From Nocardioides iriomotensis (lineage in GTDB: Bacteria > Actinomycetota > Actinomycetes > Propionibacteriales > Nocardioidaceae): a stretch of 64,000 nt of DNA. The notes beneath the pieces were generated by a model. That model saw only the letters and a list, made by a program, of their open reading frames with translations, did not search any database and was not told where the DNA came from. The translations under genes were made by a program, and so were the position numbers. The stretch lies in assembly GCF_004168035.1 (NCBI RefSeq), contig NZ_SDPU01000020.1:248001-312000 (forward strand), in the 5' to 3' direction. Of this stretch, positions 10,223 through 19,391 are shown one piece after another. Numbering within the stretch: the stretch's first letter is position 1; each line of letters starts with the position of its first letter.

Positions 10223-11314
10223 GTGAACACCCCACGCGCGCGCGGCCGAGCCCGGTCCCCGTTCTGGGCGATCTCCGTCGCCATCGTGAAGGGGTTCTTC
10301 CGCGACAAGGCGTCGGTGTTCTTCGCGCTGATCTTCCCGCTGATGTTCCTCGTGCTGTTCGGCGGCCTCTTCAACTTCGACAGCAGCGCCAAGATCACCG
10401 TGGTGCAGGTCGGTGAGGTCTCGCTGGTCGACGACCTGCCGGCCGGCGCCCGGGAGGCGTTCGACGAGACGTTCGACGTGACCCGGTCCCGCGACCGGGC
10501 CGCGGCGCTCGAGGACGTGCGCAAGGGTGACGCCGACGTGATGATCGAGCAGGACGGCGACGCCCTCGTCGCGCACTACACGCAGGCGGACCAGGTGAAG
10601 GCCGCCGTCACGCAGGGCACGCTCCGGGCGTTCGTCGACGGGGCCAACGTCGCGGCCTCGGGGCAGCCCCCGACGTACTCCTTCGAGAGCGAGCGGGTCG
10701 AGGACGAGTCCCTGGAGGCCATCCAGTTCGTCACGCCCGGCCTCCTCGGCTGGGCGATCGCGATGAGCGCCTCGTTCGGGGCCGCCGCGACCTTGCAAGG
10801 CTGGCGGCAGAGCAAGCTGATGCGCCGGCTGCAGCTCTCGCCGGTGCCGGCACGCACCATCGTCGGCGCGCGGGTGCTGGTCACCGTGCTGATCGCGCTG
10901 GTGCAGATGGCGATCTTCCTCGGCCTCGGCTTCTTCGCGTTCGGGCTGCAGCTGACCGGCTGGTGGTGGCTCAGCGTCCCGCTGCTCGTGCTCGGCACGC
11001 TCTGCTTCATGTCGCTCGGCCTGCTCGCCGGGGCGGTCGCCAAGACCACCGAGGGAGCGGTCAACATGGCGAACTTCCTCGTCCTGCCGATGGCGTTCCT
11101 CAGCGGCTCCTTCTTCGCGCTCGATGCCGCGCCGGCCTGGCTGCAGAACGTCTCGCTGGTGCTGCCGCTGCGGCACCTCAACGACGGCATGCTCGACGTC
11201 ATGGTGCGGGGCGCGGGACCCGAGGCCGTCGTGCAGCCGGCCGTGGTCCTGCTGGCGTTCACGGTGGCGATGACCGCCCTCGCCGCCAAGCTGTTCCGCT
11301 GGGACGCCGACTGA
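10223..11314 (+). CDS. ABC-2 type exporter, permease
   Basis: A 363-aa ABC2_membrane-type protein: a short basic N-terminus, a first membrane helix (ASVFFALIFPLMFLVLFGGLF), an extracytoplasmic region of about 130 residues, and then five further hydrophobic segments from VTPGLLGWAIAMSASFG to LLAFTVAMTALAAKL. The FLSGSFFALDAAPAWLQ and LPLRHLNDGM stretches near the C-terminus are characteristic of this permease family. GTG 10223 overlaps the preceding micro-ORF stop. Partner of the ATPase encoded immediately upstream; substrate not deducible. Confidence 0.88.
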   Translation: MNTPRARGRARSPFWAISVAIVKGFFRDKASVFFALIFPLMFLVLFGGLFNFDSSAKITVVQVGEVSLVDDLPAGAREAFDETFDVTRSRDRAAALEDVRKGDADVMIEQDGDALVAHYTQADQVKAAVTQGTLRAFVDGANVAASGQPPTYSFESERVEDESLEAIQFVTPGLLGWAIAMSASFGAAATLQGWRQSKLMRRLQLSPVPARTIVGARVLVTVLIALVQMAIFLGLGFFAFGLQLTGWWWLSVPLLVLGTLCFMSLGLLAGAVAKTTEGAVNMANFLVLPMAFLSGSFFALDAAPAWLQNVSLVLPLRHLNDGMLDVMVRGAGPEAVVQPAVVLLAFTVAMTALAAKLFRWDAD

Positions 11315-11375
11315 GCCGCCCGGCCTTCGCAGCCCGCGCGGCGCACGGTGGACGCGGGGTGCCAGACTCGCGGAC

Positions 11376-12653
11376 ATGAGCGTCCCGCTGTCGGCACCCG
11401 AACGCGCCGTCCTCGACCGGCTCGATCCCGACGCCCTGGTCGAGAGCCTCGTCGAGCTCGTCCGGATCCCCAGCGTCGGCGGGTCCGACGCCGAGGTCGA
11501 GGTCCAGGAGCACGTCGCCACCGCCCTGCGCGACCTCGACACCGAGGTCGACCGCTGGGACATCGACCTCGACGAGCTGGCCGCCGACCCGTGGTTCCCC
11601 GGTGTCGAGGTGGAGCGCAGCAGCGCCGTCGGGGTCGTCGGTACGACGGCCGGCGAGGGCGCGCCCGGCCTGGTCCTGTGCGGCCACACCGACGTCGTAC
11701 CGGCGGGCGACGTCGAGACCTGGGGCGGCTCCGACCCGTTCTCGGCGGAGATCCGCGACAACGCGCTCCACGGCCGCGGCGCGTGCGACATGAAGGCCGG
11801 TGTCGCCGCCAACCTCGCCGTCCTGCGCACCATCCGCGACGCCGGCATCCGGCTGGAGCGGCCGCTCGCGATCCACTCCGTGATCGGCGAGGAGGACGGG
11901 GGCCTGGGCGCGTTCGCGACGCTGCGCCGGGGCCATCGCGGCGACGCGTGCGTGATCACCGAGCCGACCAGCGCGCAGATGATGACCGCGACCGCCGGAG
12001 CGCTCACCTTCCGGATCGAGGTGATCGGCCGGTCCGCACACGGCTCGATGCGCCGCGAGGGGGTCAGCGCGTTCGAGGCGTTCCTGCCGATCCACGCCGC
12101 GCTGCTCGACCTGGAGGCCGAGCGCAACAAGGAGATCGACCGCGTCTTCGTCAGCGACCTGCCCTACGCCCTGTCGTTCGGCATCGTGCAGACCGGCGAG
12201 TGGTCGTCCAACGTCCCCGACAAGCTCGTCGCCGAGGGCCGGTTCGGGGTGCAGCTCGACGAGGACCCGCGGGCGGCTCGGCTGCTCTTCGAGGACGTCG
12301 TCGCCGAGGTCGCCGCCCGCGACCCGTGGCTGCAGGAGAACCGCCCGCTCGTCACGTGGCCCGGCGGCCAGTTCGCCAGCGGCTGGCTGGACGACGACCA
12401 CCCGCTGGTCGGCGAGACCGTCGAGGCGGTCGCCGCGGCCGGGGGAGCGGACGCACCGCCCAACGTCGCCGGTGTCTACGGCAGCGACCTCAGGCTCTAC
12501 ACCAACATCGGCGGCATCCCGACCCTGCACTACGGTCCGGGCGACATCCGATGGGCGCACGCCCCAGGGGAGCGGGTCGACCTCGACGAGCTGGTGCAGG
12601 TGACGCGGGCGCTCCTGGTCCTGGCGCTGCGTCGCTGCGGCGTGGCGGCGTGA
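11376..12653 (+). CDS. M20 family metallopeptidase (ArgE/DapE-like deacylase)
   Basis: A 425-aa zinc peptidase/deacylase of the ArgE/DapE/CPG2 group. CGHTDVVPAGDVETW carries the first metal His with its paired Asp, HGRGACDMKAG holds the bridging Asp, and VIGEEDGGLGAF holds the catalytic Glu pair. IGRSAHGSMRREGVSAFE is the dimerisation-domain His. The C-terminal NIGGIPTLHYGPGD holds the last metal ligand. CAGACT lies 7 nt before the ATG, so it may be leaderless. The stop overlaps the APH-like gene (GTGA). The substrate is unclear; N-acyl amino acids or dipeptides are likely. Confidence 0.88.
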   Translation: MSVPLSAPERAVLDRLDPDALVESLVELVRIPSVGGSDAEVEVQEHVATALRDLDTEVDRWDIDLDELAADPWFPGVEVERSSAVGVVGTTAGEGAPGLVLCGHTDVVPAGDVETWGGSDPFSAEIRDNALHGRGACDMKAGVAANLAVLRTIRDAGIRLERPLAIHSVIGEEDGGLGAFATLRRGHRGDACVITEPTSAQMMTATAGALTFRIEVIGRSAHGSMRREGVSAFEAFLPIHAALLDLEAERNKEIDRVFVSDLPYALSFGIVQTGEWSSNVPDKLVAEGRFGVQLDEDPRAARLLFEDVVAEVAARDPWLQENRPLVTWPGGQFASGWLDDDHPLVGETVEAVAAAGGADAPPNVAGVYGSDLRLYTNIGGIPTLHYGPGDIRWAHAPGERVDLDELVQVTRALLVLALRRCGVAA

Positions 12654-13516
12654 ACGACGAGCCCACCGCCGACGTCGCGCGCCGGCTCGTCGCCGACCAG
12701 ATGCCGGAGTGGGCCGACCTCCCGGTGCGGACGGTCGGTCGGCAGGGCAACGACAACCGGACGTTCCGGCTCGGCGACGAGCTGGCCGTGCGGCTGCCCA
12801 GCCACGAGCGCTACGTCGCCGGCGTCGCGAAGGAGGACCACGCCCTCCCGCTGATCGCCGGCCACGTCTCGGTGCGCGTGCCCGAGCCGGTCGCGACGGG
12901 CTCGCCGACGGCGTACTTCCCGCACCCCTGGTCGGTCCGGCGCTGGACCGACGGCGAGCACCCCGACCTCGACGCGACGCTCGACCGGCGGCGCTTCGCG
13001 TCAGACCTCGGCGGCTTTCTCCGCGAGCTGCGGGAGGTGCCGACCGACGGCGGCCCGGTCGCGGGGCTGCACTCGTTCTACCGGGGCTGCCACGTGAGCG
13101 TGTACGGCGACCAGGTGCAGGAATCGCTCGCCCGGCTGGGCGATGCCGTGGACACCGACGCGTGCCGAGCCGTGTGGGACCGCGCCGTTCGCACGGTGTG
13201 GACCGGACCGTCGGTCTGGTTCCACGGCGACGTCGCGGCCGGCAACCTGCTCACGTCCGATGGGTCGCTGTCGGCCGTCATCGACTTCGGCACCTGCGGC
13301 GTCGGCGACCCGGCCTGCGACCTGGTGGTCGCCTGGACGTTCCTGGAGACCGACGAGCGCGCGGTGTTCCGCGAGGCCGCCGGCCTCGACGACGACACCT
13401 GGGACCGGGGGCGCGGCTGGGCGCTCTGGAAGGCGGTGCGCTGGCTGTTCGATCCCGACGGCGACCAGGCCGCCCACGCGGCGACCCTCGACCGGCTGCT
13501 GGCCGGGCCCGCCTGA
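12650..13516 (+). CDS. aminoglycoside phosphotransferase (APH) family kinase
   Basis: A 288-aa protein with the APH/choline-kinase fold. VWFHGDVAAGNLL is the Brenner motif (catalytic Asp, metal Asn), and VIDFGTCGVGDPACDL is the DFG-equivalent metal loop followed by the family D-P-A-D pattern. The N-terminal lobe has TVGRQGNDNRTFRLGDELAVRLP. Although annotated by its fold, nothing indicates a resistance role; relatives phosphorylate small metabolites. The GTG start overlaps the M20 stop, so the two are co-translated. Confidence 0.85.
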   Translation: MNDEPTADVARRLVADQMPEWADLPVRTVGRQGNDNRTFRLGDELAVRLPSHERYVAGVAKEDHALPLIAGHVSVRVPEPVATGSPTAYFPHPWSVRRWTDGEHPDLDATLDRRRFASDLGGFLRELREVPTDGGPVAGLHSFYRGCHVSVYGDQVQESLARLGDAVDTDACRAVWDRAVRTVWTGPSVWFHGDVAAGNLLTSDGSLSAVIDFGTCGVGDPACDLVVAWTFLETDERAVFREAAGLDDDTWDRGRGWALWKAVRWLFDPDGDQAAHAATLDRLLAGPA

Positions 13517-13520
13517 CCGC

Positions 13521-13655
13521 TCAGCCCGCGATCTTGGGCCGGATGTCGCGCTCGCGGCCGCAGCGGCGGCACCTGGCGTAGTAGCCCTCGCCGTCGACCG
13601 CGTGCTTCCGCTCGTCCTGGTGGAAGCCGAACCGGCACCGCCACGGCTTGCCCAT
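13521..13655 (-). CDS. 44-aa zinc-ribbon-like microprotein
   Basis: An ORF of 44 codons starting ATG at 13655 and reading MGKPWRCRFGFHQDERKH followed by a YYARCRRCGRERDI segment. It has one CxxC pair plus an earlier Cys and two His residues, enough for a single zinc site. A GGGGG purine run precedes the ATG by about 8 nt. It lies alone on the minus strand between the APH gene and the amidase. Short basic CxxC proteins of this pattern recur in actinomycetes as uncharacterised proteins. The function is unknown; nucleic-acid binding is possible. Confidence 0.65.
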   Translation of the reverse strand: MGKPWRCRFGFHQDERKHAVDGEGYYARCRRCGRERDIRPKIAG

Positions 13656-13754
13656 CGCAGACCCCCTGTCCTCGCACGTGTGCCCACTGTCCCGCCTGCG
13701 GTGTGACCGACGCCATGGTCACGACGGACGTGACTGGTGAGTAACCTCGGCCGC

Positions 13755-15152
13755 GTGGACGACGATCTCTTCTTCTCCGGCGTCACCGGCCAGGCCGCGG
13801 CGGTCCGCGACGGCAGCGTCACCTCTCGCGACCTCGTCGCGGCGACCATCGAGCGGATCCACCGGTACGACGGCGCCCTCAACGCGTTCACCGTCGTGCT
13901 CGGCGAGCGGGCGCTCGACGAGGCGTCGGCGCGCGACGAGACGCCGGCCGGCGAGCGTGGGCCGCTGCACGGCGTACCCGTCGCGATCAAGGAGGAGGTC
14001 GACGTCGCGGGCTGCGTGACCACGTTCGGCGGCCGGGCCAACCGCACGCCGGCGGCGCAGGACGCCGAGGTCGTGCGGCGGCTGCGTGCCGCCGGGGCGG
14101 TGGTGGTCGGCAAGACGAACATGCCCGAGTTCGGCCAGGTGCCCTACACCGACTCCGGCGCGCACGGCATCACGCGCAACCCCTGGGACACGGTCCGCTC
14201 GCCCGGCGGCTCCAGCGGCGGCTCCGCGGCGGCCGTCGCCGCGGGACTGGTGCCGGTCGCCATCGGCGGCGACGGCGGCGGCTCGATCCGCGTGCCGTCG
14301 GCGGCCTGCGGGCTCTTCGGCCTCAAGCCCGCGCGCGGACGCGTGACCGACGCGCCCTTCCAGCACCCCTGGTGGGCGCTGGGCACCACCGGCCCGCTCG
14401 CGCGGTCGGTCGCGGACAGCGCGCTCGTCTACGACGTGATCCGGGGCGCGTTGCCCACCGACCGCTGGCACGCCGCGGAGCCGCACACGACGTTCGCCGA
14501 GGCGGCGGCCACCGATCCCGGTCGGCTGCGCATCGGCTGGGCGACCCGGTCGCCCGCGCCGGGGGTCCGGCCGCACCCCGAGCACGTGCGCGCGGTCGCC
14601 GCGACGGCGGAGCTGCTGGCCGGGCTCGGCCACGACGTCGCCGAGGTCGACCCGCACTACCCGGACGCCACCGCGCCCTTCCTCGTGCAGTACTTCGGCG
14701 CCATCCGCCGCGAGTGCGACATGGTCGAGCGGCGCGACCTGCTCGAGCGCCGTACCCGCGAGACCGCGCGCCTCGGCGCCTGGGTGCGCCCGGGCGCCGT
14801 GGAGTGGGCGATCCGGCAGGGCGAGGCAGTCGCCCGCAAGGTCAACCAGGTCTTCGACGACGTGGACGTGCTGCTGACCCCGACGATCGCGCACCGCCCG
14901 CCCGTCGCCGGGTCGGTGCAGGGCCTCGGCACGGTGCGGAGCCTGCTGAAGTCCCTCCCGGCGTCGGCATACGCCGCGCTCTGGAACGTCACCGGCAACC
15001 CCGCCGCCAACGTCCCGGTCGGGTTCGGCACCGACGGCCTGCCGCTCGGGGTGCAGCTCGTCGGCCGGCGCGACGACGAGACGACGCTGCTCTCGCTCGC
15101 GGCTCAGGTCGAGAAGGCGCAGCCCTGGGCGGACCGGAGGCCCGTGCTGTGA
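13755..15152 (+). CDS. amidase (amidase signature family)
   Basis: A 465-aa amidase-signature hydrolase. The Ser-cisSer-Lys triad is visible: Lys in [11 protein letters not shown], the two Ser in [16 protein letters not shown], and the [22 protein letters not shown] glycine/serine loop. It would hydrolyse a carboxamide to acid plus ammonia. It is not obviously GatA, since no gatB or gatC is adjacent. GTG 13755 was chosen because TAACCT lies 7 nt upstream (leaderless pattern); GTG 13737 in frame would add six residues and overlap the putative promoter. The stop overlaps the SDR gene (GTGA). Confidence 0.88.
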   Translation: MDDDLFFSGVTGQAAAVRDGSVTSRDLVAATIERIHRYDGALNAFTVVLGERALDEASARDETPAGERGPLHGVPVAIKEEVDVAGCVTTFGGRANRTPAAQDAEVVRRLRAAGAVVVGKTNMPEFGQVPYTDSGAHGITRNPWDTVRSPGGSSGGSAAAVAAGLVPVAIGGDGGGSIRVPSAACGLFGLKPARGRVTDAPFQHPWWALGTTGPLARSVADSALVYDVIRGALPTDRWHAAEPHTTFAEAAATDPGRLRIGWATRSPAPGVRPHPEHVRAVAATAELLAGLGHDVAEVDPHYPDATAPFLVQYFGAIRRECDMVERRDLLERRTRETARLGAWVRPGAVEWAIRQGEAVARKVNQVFDDVDVLLTPTIAHRPPVAGSVQGLGTVRSLLKSLPASAYAALWNVTGNPAANVPVGFGTDGLPLGVQLVGRRDDETTLLSLAAQVEKAQPWADRRPVL

Positions 15153-16069
15153 GCCTGCTCCTCACCACCCCGAAGGCGTTCGTGCGACGGCACCTGCTCG
15201 ACCGGCTCCCGGGCGCGCAGCCGCGGAACCCCCTGCAGGGCAAGCGGATCCTCGTCACGGGTGCGTCGTCCGGGATCGGCGAGGCGACCGCTCTGCTGTG
15301 CGCCGAGCGGGGTGCCACGGTGCTGCTGGTCGCGCGTCGCGCCGACGCGCTGGAGCGGGTCCGGGACGAGATCGCCGCGTTCGGCGGTACGGCGTACGCC
15401 CACCCCTGCGACCTCACCGACGGTGACGCGGTCGACGCGCTCGTGCGCGACGTGGTCGACCGGCACGGCGGCGTCGACATGCTGGTCAACAACGCCGGCC
15501 GCTCGATCCGTCGCTCCATCCGGCTGTCCTACGACCGGATGCACGACGTCGAGCGCACGATGGCAGTCAACTTCTTCGGCCCGGTGCGGCTGTTGCTCGG
15601 ACTGCTGCCCGGCATGGCCGAGCGCGGCGACGGCCACGTCGTCAACGTGCTGACCTGGGGCGTGCAGGTGAAGGCGCCGAAGTTCTCGGCGTACATCGCC
15701 TCCAAGACCGCGCTCGACACCTGGAGCCGGATCGCCGGCCGCGAGCTCTACGCGGACGGCGTGACCTTCACCAACGTCCGGATGGCGCTGGTGCGCACCG
15801 ACATGATCGGGCCGACCGAGGCCTACGCGAAGCTGCCGGCGCTCTCGCCCGAGCAAGCGGGGGCCCGGATCGTGCGCGCGCTGGAGGACCGGCCGCTGAC
15901 CGTCAACGTGCTGGCCGGCTCGCTCGGCGAGGTGTTCAACCTGGTCGCGCCGCGCCTGTCCGACGCGGTGTTCAGCGCCGTCGACCGCCGGTTCCCCGAC
16001 TCGGCCGCGGCCCGCGCCCACGCCGAGGAGTCAGGAAGTCCTGCTCGTGGTCGGCGTGTCGCGGGCTGA
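15149..16069 (+). CDS. short-chain dehydrogenase/reductase (SDR)
   Basis: A 306-aa classical SDR oxidoreductase. The NAD(P)-binding motif is TGASSGIG (about residues 38-45), the structural NNAG motif is present, and the catalytic Tyr/Lys pair is in SAYIASKTALD. ARR after the second strand suggests NADP(H) preference. A C-terminal extension of about 45 residues follows the core, as in membrane-associated or acyl-modifying SDRs. The start overlaps the amidase stop. The substrate is unknown. Confidence 0.87.
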   Translation: MSLLLTTPKAFVRRHLLDRLPGAQPRNPLQGKRILVTGASSGIGEATALLCAERGATVLLVARRADALERVRDEIAAFGGTAYAHPCDLTDGDAVDALVRDVVDRHGGVDMLVNNAGRSIRRSIRLSYDRMHDVERTMAVNFFGPVRLLLGLLPGMAERGDGHVVNVLTWGVQVKAPKFSAYIASKTALDTWSRIAGRELYADGVTFTNVRMALVRTDMIGPTEAYAKLPALSPEQAGARIVRALEDRPLTVNVLAGSLGEVFNLVAPRLSDAVFSAVDRRFPDSAAARAHAEESGSPARGRRVAG

Positions 16070-16091
16070 GTGACCCCTCGGCGATCAGAGG

Positions 16092-17039
16092 TCAGGACGC
16101 CTTCTTCGCCGCCTTCTTCGCGGTGGTCTTCTTCGCCGTCTTGCTCGCCGTCTTCGTGGCGGTCTTCTTGGCCGGAGCCTTCTTCTCGGCCTTCTTCTCG
16201 GTCTGCTTCGCCGTCTTCTTGGCCGGCGCCTTCGTCGTCTCCGAGGTGCTCTCGCCGCGCGCGGTCTTGGCCGCGTCGACGGACTTCTGCAGCGCCGCGA
16301 GCAGGTCGACCACCTCGCCTCCGGTGGCCTCCTTCCTCTCGACGTGGGTGACCTCGCCGCCCTCGAGCTTGGAGCGCACCAGCGCCTCGAGCGCCTCCTG
16401 GTAGTCGTCCTCGAACTCGTCGGGGTCGTAGTCGCCGGCGAGGGTCTCGACGAGCATCCGCGCCATCTGCAGCTCCTGCGGCTTCACGTCGATGTCGGCC
16501 GCGTCGAGCCCGGAGAACTCGGGCTTGCGGACCTCGTCGGGCCACATCATCGTCTGCATCACGATCACGTCGTCGCGCACGCGCAGCACCGCGGTGGTCA
16601 TCCGGCTGCGCAGCGACACGGTCACCACCGCGACCCGGTCGGCCTCGGTCAGTGCCTCGCGCAGCAGGGCGTAGGGCTTGGCCGCGGCGGCGTCGGGCTC
16701 GAGGTAGTAGCTCTTCTCCAGCCACATCGGGTCGATCTGCTCGCGCGGCACGAACTTCTCGACCGAGATCTCGCGGCTGCTGCTCGCCGGCAGGTCGGCG
16801 AAGTCGTCGTCGGTGAGCACGACCATCTCGCCGTCGTCGGTCTCGTAGCCCTTGGCGATGTCGGCGTACTCGACCTCCTCGCCGTCGACGCTGCACACGC
16901 GCTGGTAGCGGATCCGGCCGCCGTCCTTCGCGTGCACCTGCCGGAACGAGATGTCGTGGCTCTCGGTGGCGGCGTACAGCTTGACGGGCACGCTGACCAG
17001 CCCGAACGACACCGCGCCCTTCCAGATCGCCCTCGGCAT
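16092..17039 (-). CDS. ku: Ku protein (non-homologous end joining)
   Basis: A 315-aa bacterial Ku homodimer subunit that binds DNA ends and recruits LigD. The core begins MPRAIWKGAVSFGLVSVPVKLYAAT and includes DISFRQVHAKDGGRIRYQRVC, MWLEKSYYLEPD and ELQMARMLVETLAGDYDPDEFEDDYQEAL, all standard for the family. After about residue 250 comes a long low-complexity tail of Lys/Ala/Thr (TKAPAKKTAKQ-type repeats), resembling histone H1 tails and known in actinobacterial Ku to strengthen DNA binding. It is preceded on the same strand by the NYN gene and lies near two LigD-type genes. Confidence 0.95.
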   Translation of the reverse strand: MPRAIWKGAVSFGLVSVPVKLYAATESHDISFRQVHAKDGGRIRYQRVCSVDGEEVEYADIAKGYETDDGEMVVLTDDDFADLPASSSREISVEKFVPREQIDPMWLEKSYYLEPDAAAAKPYALLREALTEADRVAVVTVSLRSRMTTAVLRVRDDVIVMQTMMWPDEVRKPEFSGLDAADIDVKPQELQMARMLVETLAGDYDPDEFEDDYQEALEALVRSKLEGGEVTHVERKEATGGEVVDLLAALQKSVDAAKTARGESTSETTKAPAKKTAKQTEKKAEKKAPAKKTATKTASKTAKKTTAKKAAKKAS

Positions 17040-17160
17040 GCTCGTCTCCCTCGTCTCGTGGTGGTCCCGACCGGCCCAAACCTCCGGTCACGTACGTAGA
17101 CCGTCAGTGATCACCGTACTCATCGGCAAGGGAGGCGTCATGGGTGCGAACGCACCTGTC

Positions 17161-18393
17161 CTAGGGGCGACCCAGCCAGTCAGCGACCGCCACTTCCTCC
17201 TCATCGGAGAGCTCGATGCCGGCGGCGCGCGCACGCGACAGCGCATTCTTGACGAAGGCCCCGGCGATCTCGTCCGCAGTCGGAGCTGGCGACCGGTGCA
17301 GCGGCGACCCGCCGTAAGCCGCTCCGTTCATGACGAAACCGATCGAGCCACGGCTGACGGGAGCCCCGGCCTCCGTAAGTTGATCCCTGGACCACTTCGT
17401 TGCCTCGGTTGCGGAGAACGGATGCGTGGCAGCGAACTCCGCGAGGACGCCGTAGACGCGCCGCCAGTCTTGAGAATCGAGCCGTGGGAGGTTCTGCAGG
17501 GCCGCCAGTCTGGCGATCGCAGGGGGCTCGCCCGGAAAGCGTGCGACCGACTCGCCGAGCGCGGGGGGTTCGTGTCGGCGGGCGTCCCAGAGGAGGTGTT
17601 GATCGATCGTCAGGCCCGGTAGATCGAGACCGCGCAGGGCCGCGGCGAAGCTCCCGTGGCCGAACCAGCCAGACGTGGACGTACCGAGCTCCTGGTTCAG
17701 CTCGTGCGCCAGTGTCGCCAGGTTGATCGGCTGTGCCGCGGAGGCGTACTTCTCACGAACCAACCGTCCGAAGGAGTCGAAGGTCTGCTCGTTCGTCTCG
17801 GTCCCCGCTGTTGAGGCGATGACGGCTGGATCCGAGTCGTCCTCCTCCTGCAGGAGCTCGAGGGTGCGCTGCCCGTCGATGAGCTTGTCGGCAACGGCCG
17901 TGAAGGCAGCTGCAGCGTCGAACGGCGAGAGGATGGTCGTGCGCCGGTCGGCGGCGCGGATCCTCACGAGTAGCGGAGTGAGGTCGCTGTCGCCGGACGC
18001 GAGTACGAACTCGTCGTACCGCGTCGGGGCGGACAGGGCTTCGAAGGCGTCGAGAACCAGTCGGATGTCGGCCGCGTTCTTGGTTCCCTGTGTCAAGGAG
18101 GGGCAGTCGACCACGTCGAAGCCGGCGCGCGTGAAGTAGGGCCGAAAGCCCGAGAAGTAGATGCGGTCAGCGCGCGACGATGAGCCCGGTGGCGCGATCC
18201 ATCCGTTCGGGTTCATGTAGCAGCGACGCACGAGCCAGGCTCGTTGCCCGTCGAGCGTGGACGAGGTCGCCAGCCGCTCGAGAAGCGCGCCCGGGTCCTG
18301 GGCGAATGACTTCGCCGCCGCGGGGTCCAACCGGTGCAGGCCGCTGAACACGTTGTCGAAGTCGAGATAGAGCGCGGTGCGGACGCGGGTCAT
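17161..18393 (-). CDS. NYN-domain (PIN-like) protein with possible OST-HTH-like segment
   Basis: A 410-aa protein whose first ~170 residues form a NYN/PIN-like nuclease domain: ALYLDFDNV, GTKNAADIRLVLDAFEAL and FVLASGDSDLTPLLVRIR supply the acidic metal-binding residues. A central region (TFDSFGRLVREKYASAAQPINLATLAHELNQ and following) has the helix pattern of a LOTUS/OST-HTH RNA-binding domain. A helical C-terminal region follows and is not recognised. By eye the base composition is less GC-rich than its neighbours. It is codirectional with ku (121 bp apart) and divergent from the ligase gene. The function is inferred as an RNase or structure-specific nuclease; a role in end joining is speculation from position. 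Confidence 0.75.
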   Translation of the reverse strand: MTRVRTALYLDFDNVFSGLHRLDPAAAKSFAQDPGALLERLATSSTLDGQRAWLVRRCYMNPNGWIAPPGSSSRADRIYFSGFRPYFTRAGFDVVDCPSLTQGTKNAADIRLVLDAFEALSAPTRYDEFVLASGDSDLTPLLVRIRAADRRTTILSPFDAAAAFTAVADKLIDGQRTLELLQEEDDSDPAVIASTAGTETNEQTFDSFGRLVREKYASAAQPINLATLAHELNQELGTSTSGWFGHGSFAAALRGLDLPGLTIDQHLLWDARRHEPPALGESVARFPGEPPAIARLAALQNLPRLDSQDWRRVYGVLAEFAATHPFSATEATKWSRDQLTEAGAPVSRGSIGFVMNGAAYGGSPLHRSPAPTADEIAGAFVKNALSRARAAGIELSDEEEVAVADWLGRP

Positions 18394-18458
18394 GGCTCGA
18401 ACCTAGGTGGATCGGCCACGGTCGCATGGGATTGACGCCGTTGCGTCAGGATGGACCC

Positions 18459-19391
18459 ATGCGTCCGATGCTGGCTACCCGTGGCAGCCGCGTACCCGCC
18501 GACGACGCCTGGATGCACGAGGTGAAGTGGGACGGCATGCGGGTCGTCGTCGAGGCGGGCCGCGGGAAGGTGCGGCTCTGGTCGCGCAACGAGAACGACG
18601 TCACCGTCACGTTCCCCGAGCTGCACGCGCTCGCGGACCTCGACCACGAGGTGCTGCTCGACGGCGAGGTCGTCGCGTTCCTCGACGGTGTGCCGAAGTT
18701 CGGCGCGCTCGCCGACCGGATGCACGTCAGCCAGGCCGCGCGCGCCCGCGCGCTCGCGGAGAGGAACCCGGTCACGCTGCTCGCCTTCGACCTGCTGCGT
18801 CTCGACGGCGAGGACCTGATGGGGCTGCCGCTGACCGAGCGGCGGGCTCGGCTGGAGGGCCTCGGGCTCGCCGACGTGCACTGGCAGGTGCCTGCGGCGT
18901 ACGACGACGGCCTGATGCTGATGGCGGCCACCGAGCAGCAGGGCCTCGAGGGGATCGTGTCCAAGAAGCGCAGCTCGCGCTACCACCCCGGGCGGCGCAG
19001 CGCGGACTGGCTGAAGTTCCCGCACCGGGCCAGCGGGTCGTACGTCGTGGGCGGCTGGCGCCGCGAGACCGACAGCCGGACCCGGATCGGCGCCGTGCTC
19101 GTGGGCGAGCCGGCGGGCGGCGGCCTGCGCTACCGCGGTCGGGTCGGCAGCGGCATCGCCGGGAAGGCCGGGCAGCGGCTGCTCGACGTGCTGGCGCCGT
19201 ACGAGACCGACGTCTCGCCCTTCGTCGACGAGGTGCCGAAGGTCGACGCGCTCGGCACGACCTGGCTGGTGCCCGAGGTCGTCGTCGAGGTCGCCGCGCT
19301 CGGCTTCACGCCCGCCGGGCGGCTGCGTCAGCCGGCCTTCCTCGGGGTACGCACCGACCTCACGCCGGAGGAGGTGGTCCCGCATGCCTGA
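18459..19391 (+). CDS. ligD: ATP-dependent DNA ligase, LigD ligase-domain type
   Basis: A 310-aa stand-alone ATP-dependent DNA ligase. HEVKWDGMRV has the adenylated Lys (K23) of the KxDG motif. Further nucleotidyltransferase motifs are ARGSRV, DGEVVAF, FDLLRLDGEDL, EGIVSKKRSSRY and DWLKFPH. An OB-fold domain follows (YVVGGWRRETDSRTRIGAVLVG, YRGRVGSGI). It seals the double-strand break in NHEJ. ATG 18459 is preceded by CAGGAT at 6 nt; the upstream in-frame ATG 18426 is less likely. It overlaps the polymerase gene by 8 bp. Confidence 0.93.
   Translation: MRPMLATRGSRVPADDAWMHEVKWDGMRVVVEAGRGKVRLWSRNENDVTVTFPELHALADLDHEVLLDGEVVAFLDGVPKFGALADRMHVSQAARARALAERNPVTLLAFDLLRLDGEDLMGLPLTERRARLEGLGLADVHWQVPAAYDDGLMLMAATEQQGLEGIVSKKRSSRYHPGRRSADWLKFPHRASGSYVVGGWRRETDSRTRIGAVLVGEPAGGGLRYRGRVGSGIAGKAGQRLLDVLAPYETDVSPFVDEVPKVDALGTTWLVPEVVVEVAALGFTPAGRLRQPAFLGVRTDLTPEEVVPHA

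Noticed and set aside
12650-13516. Aminoglycoside resistance gene
   Set aside because: Only the fold is shared; the context is chromosomal metabolism and no known resistance subtype motif is seen.
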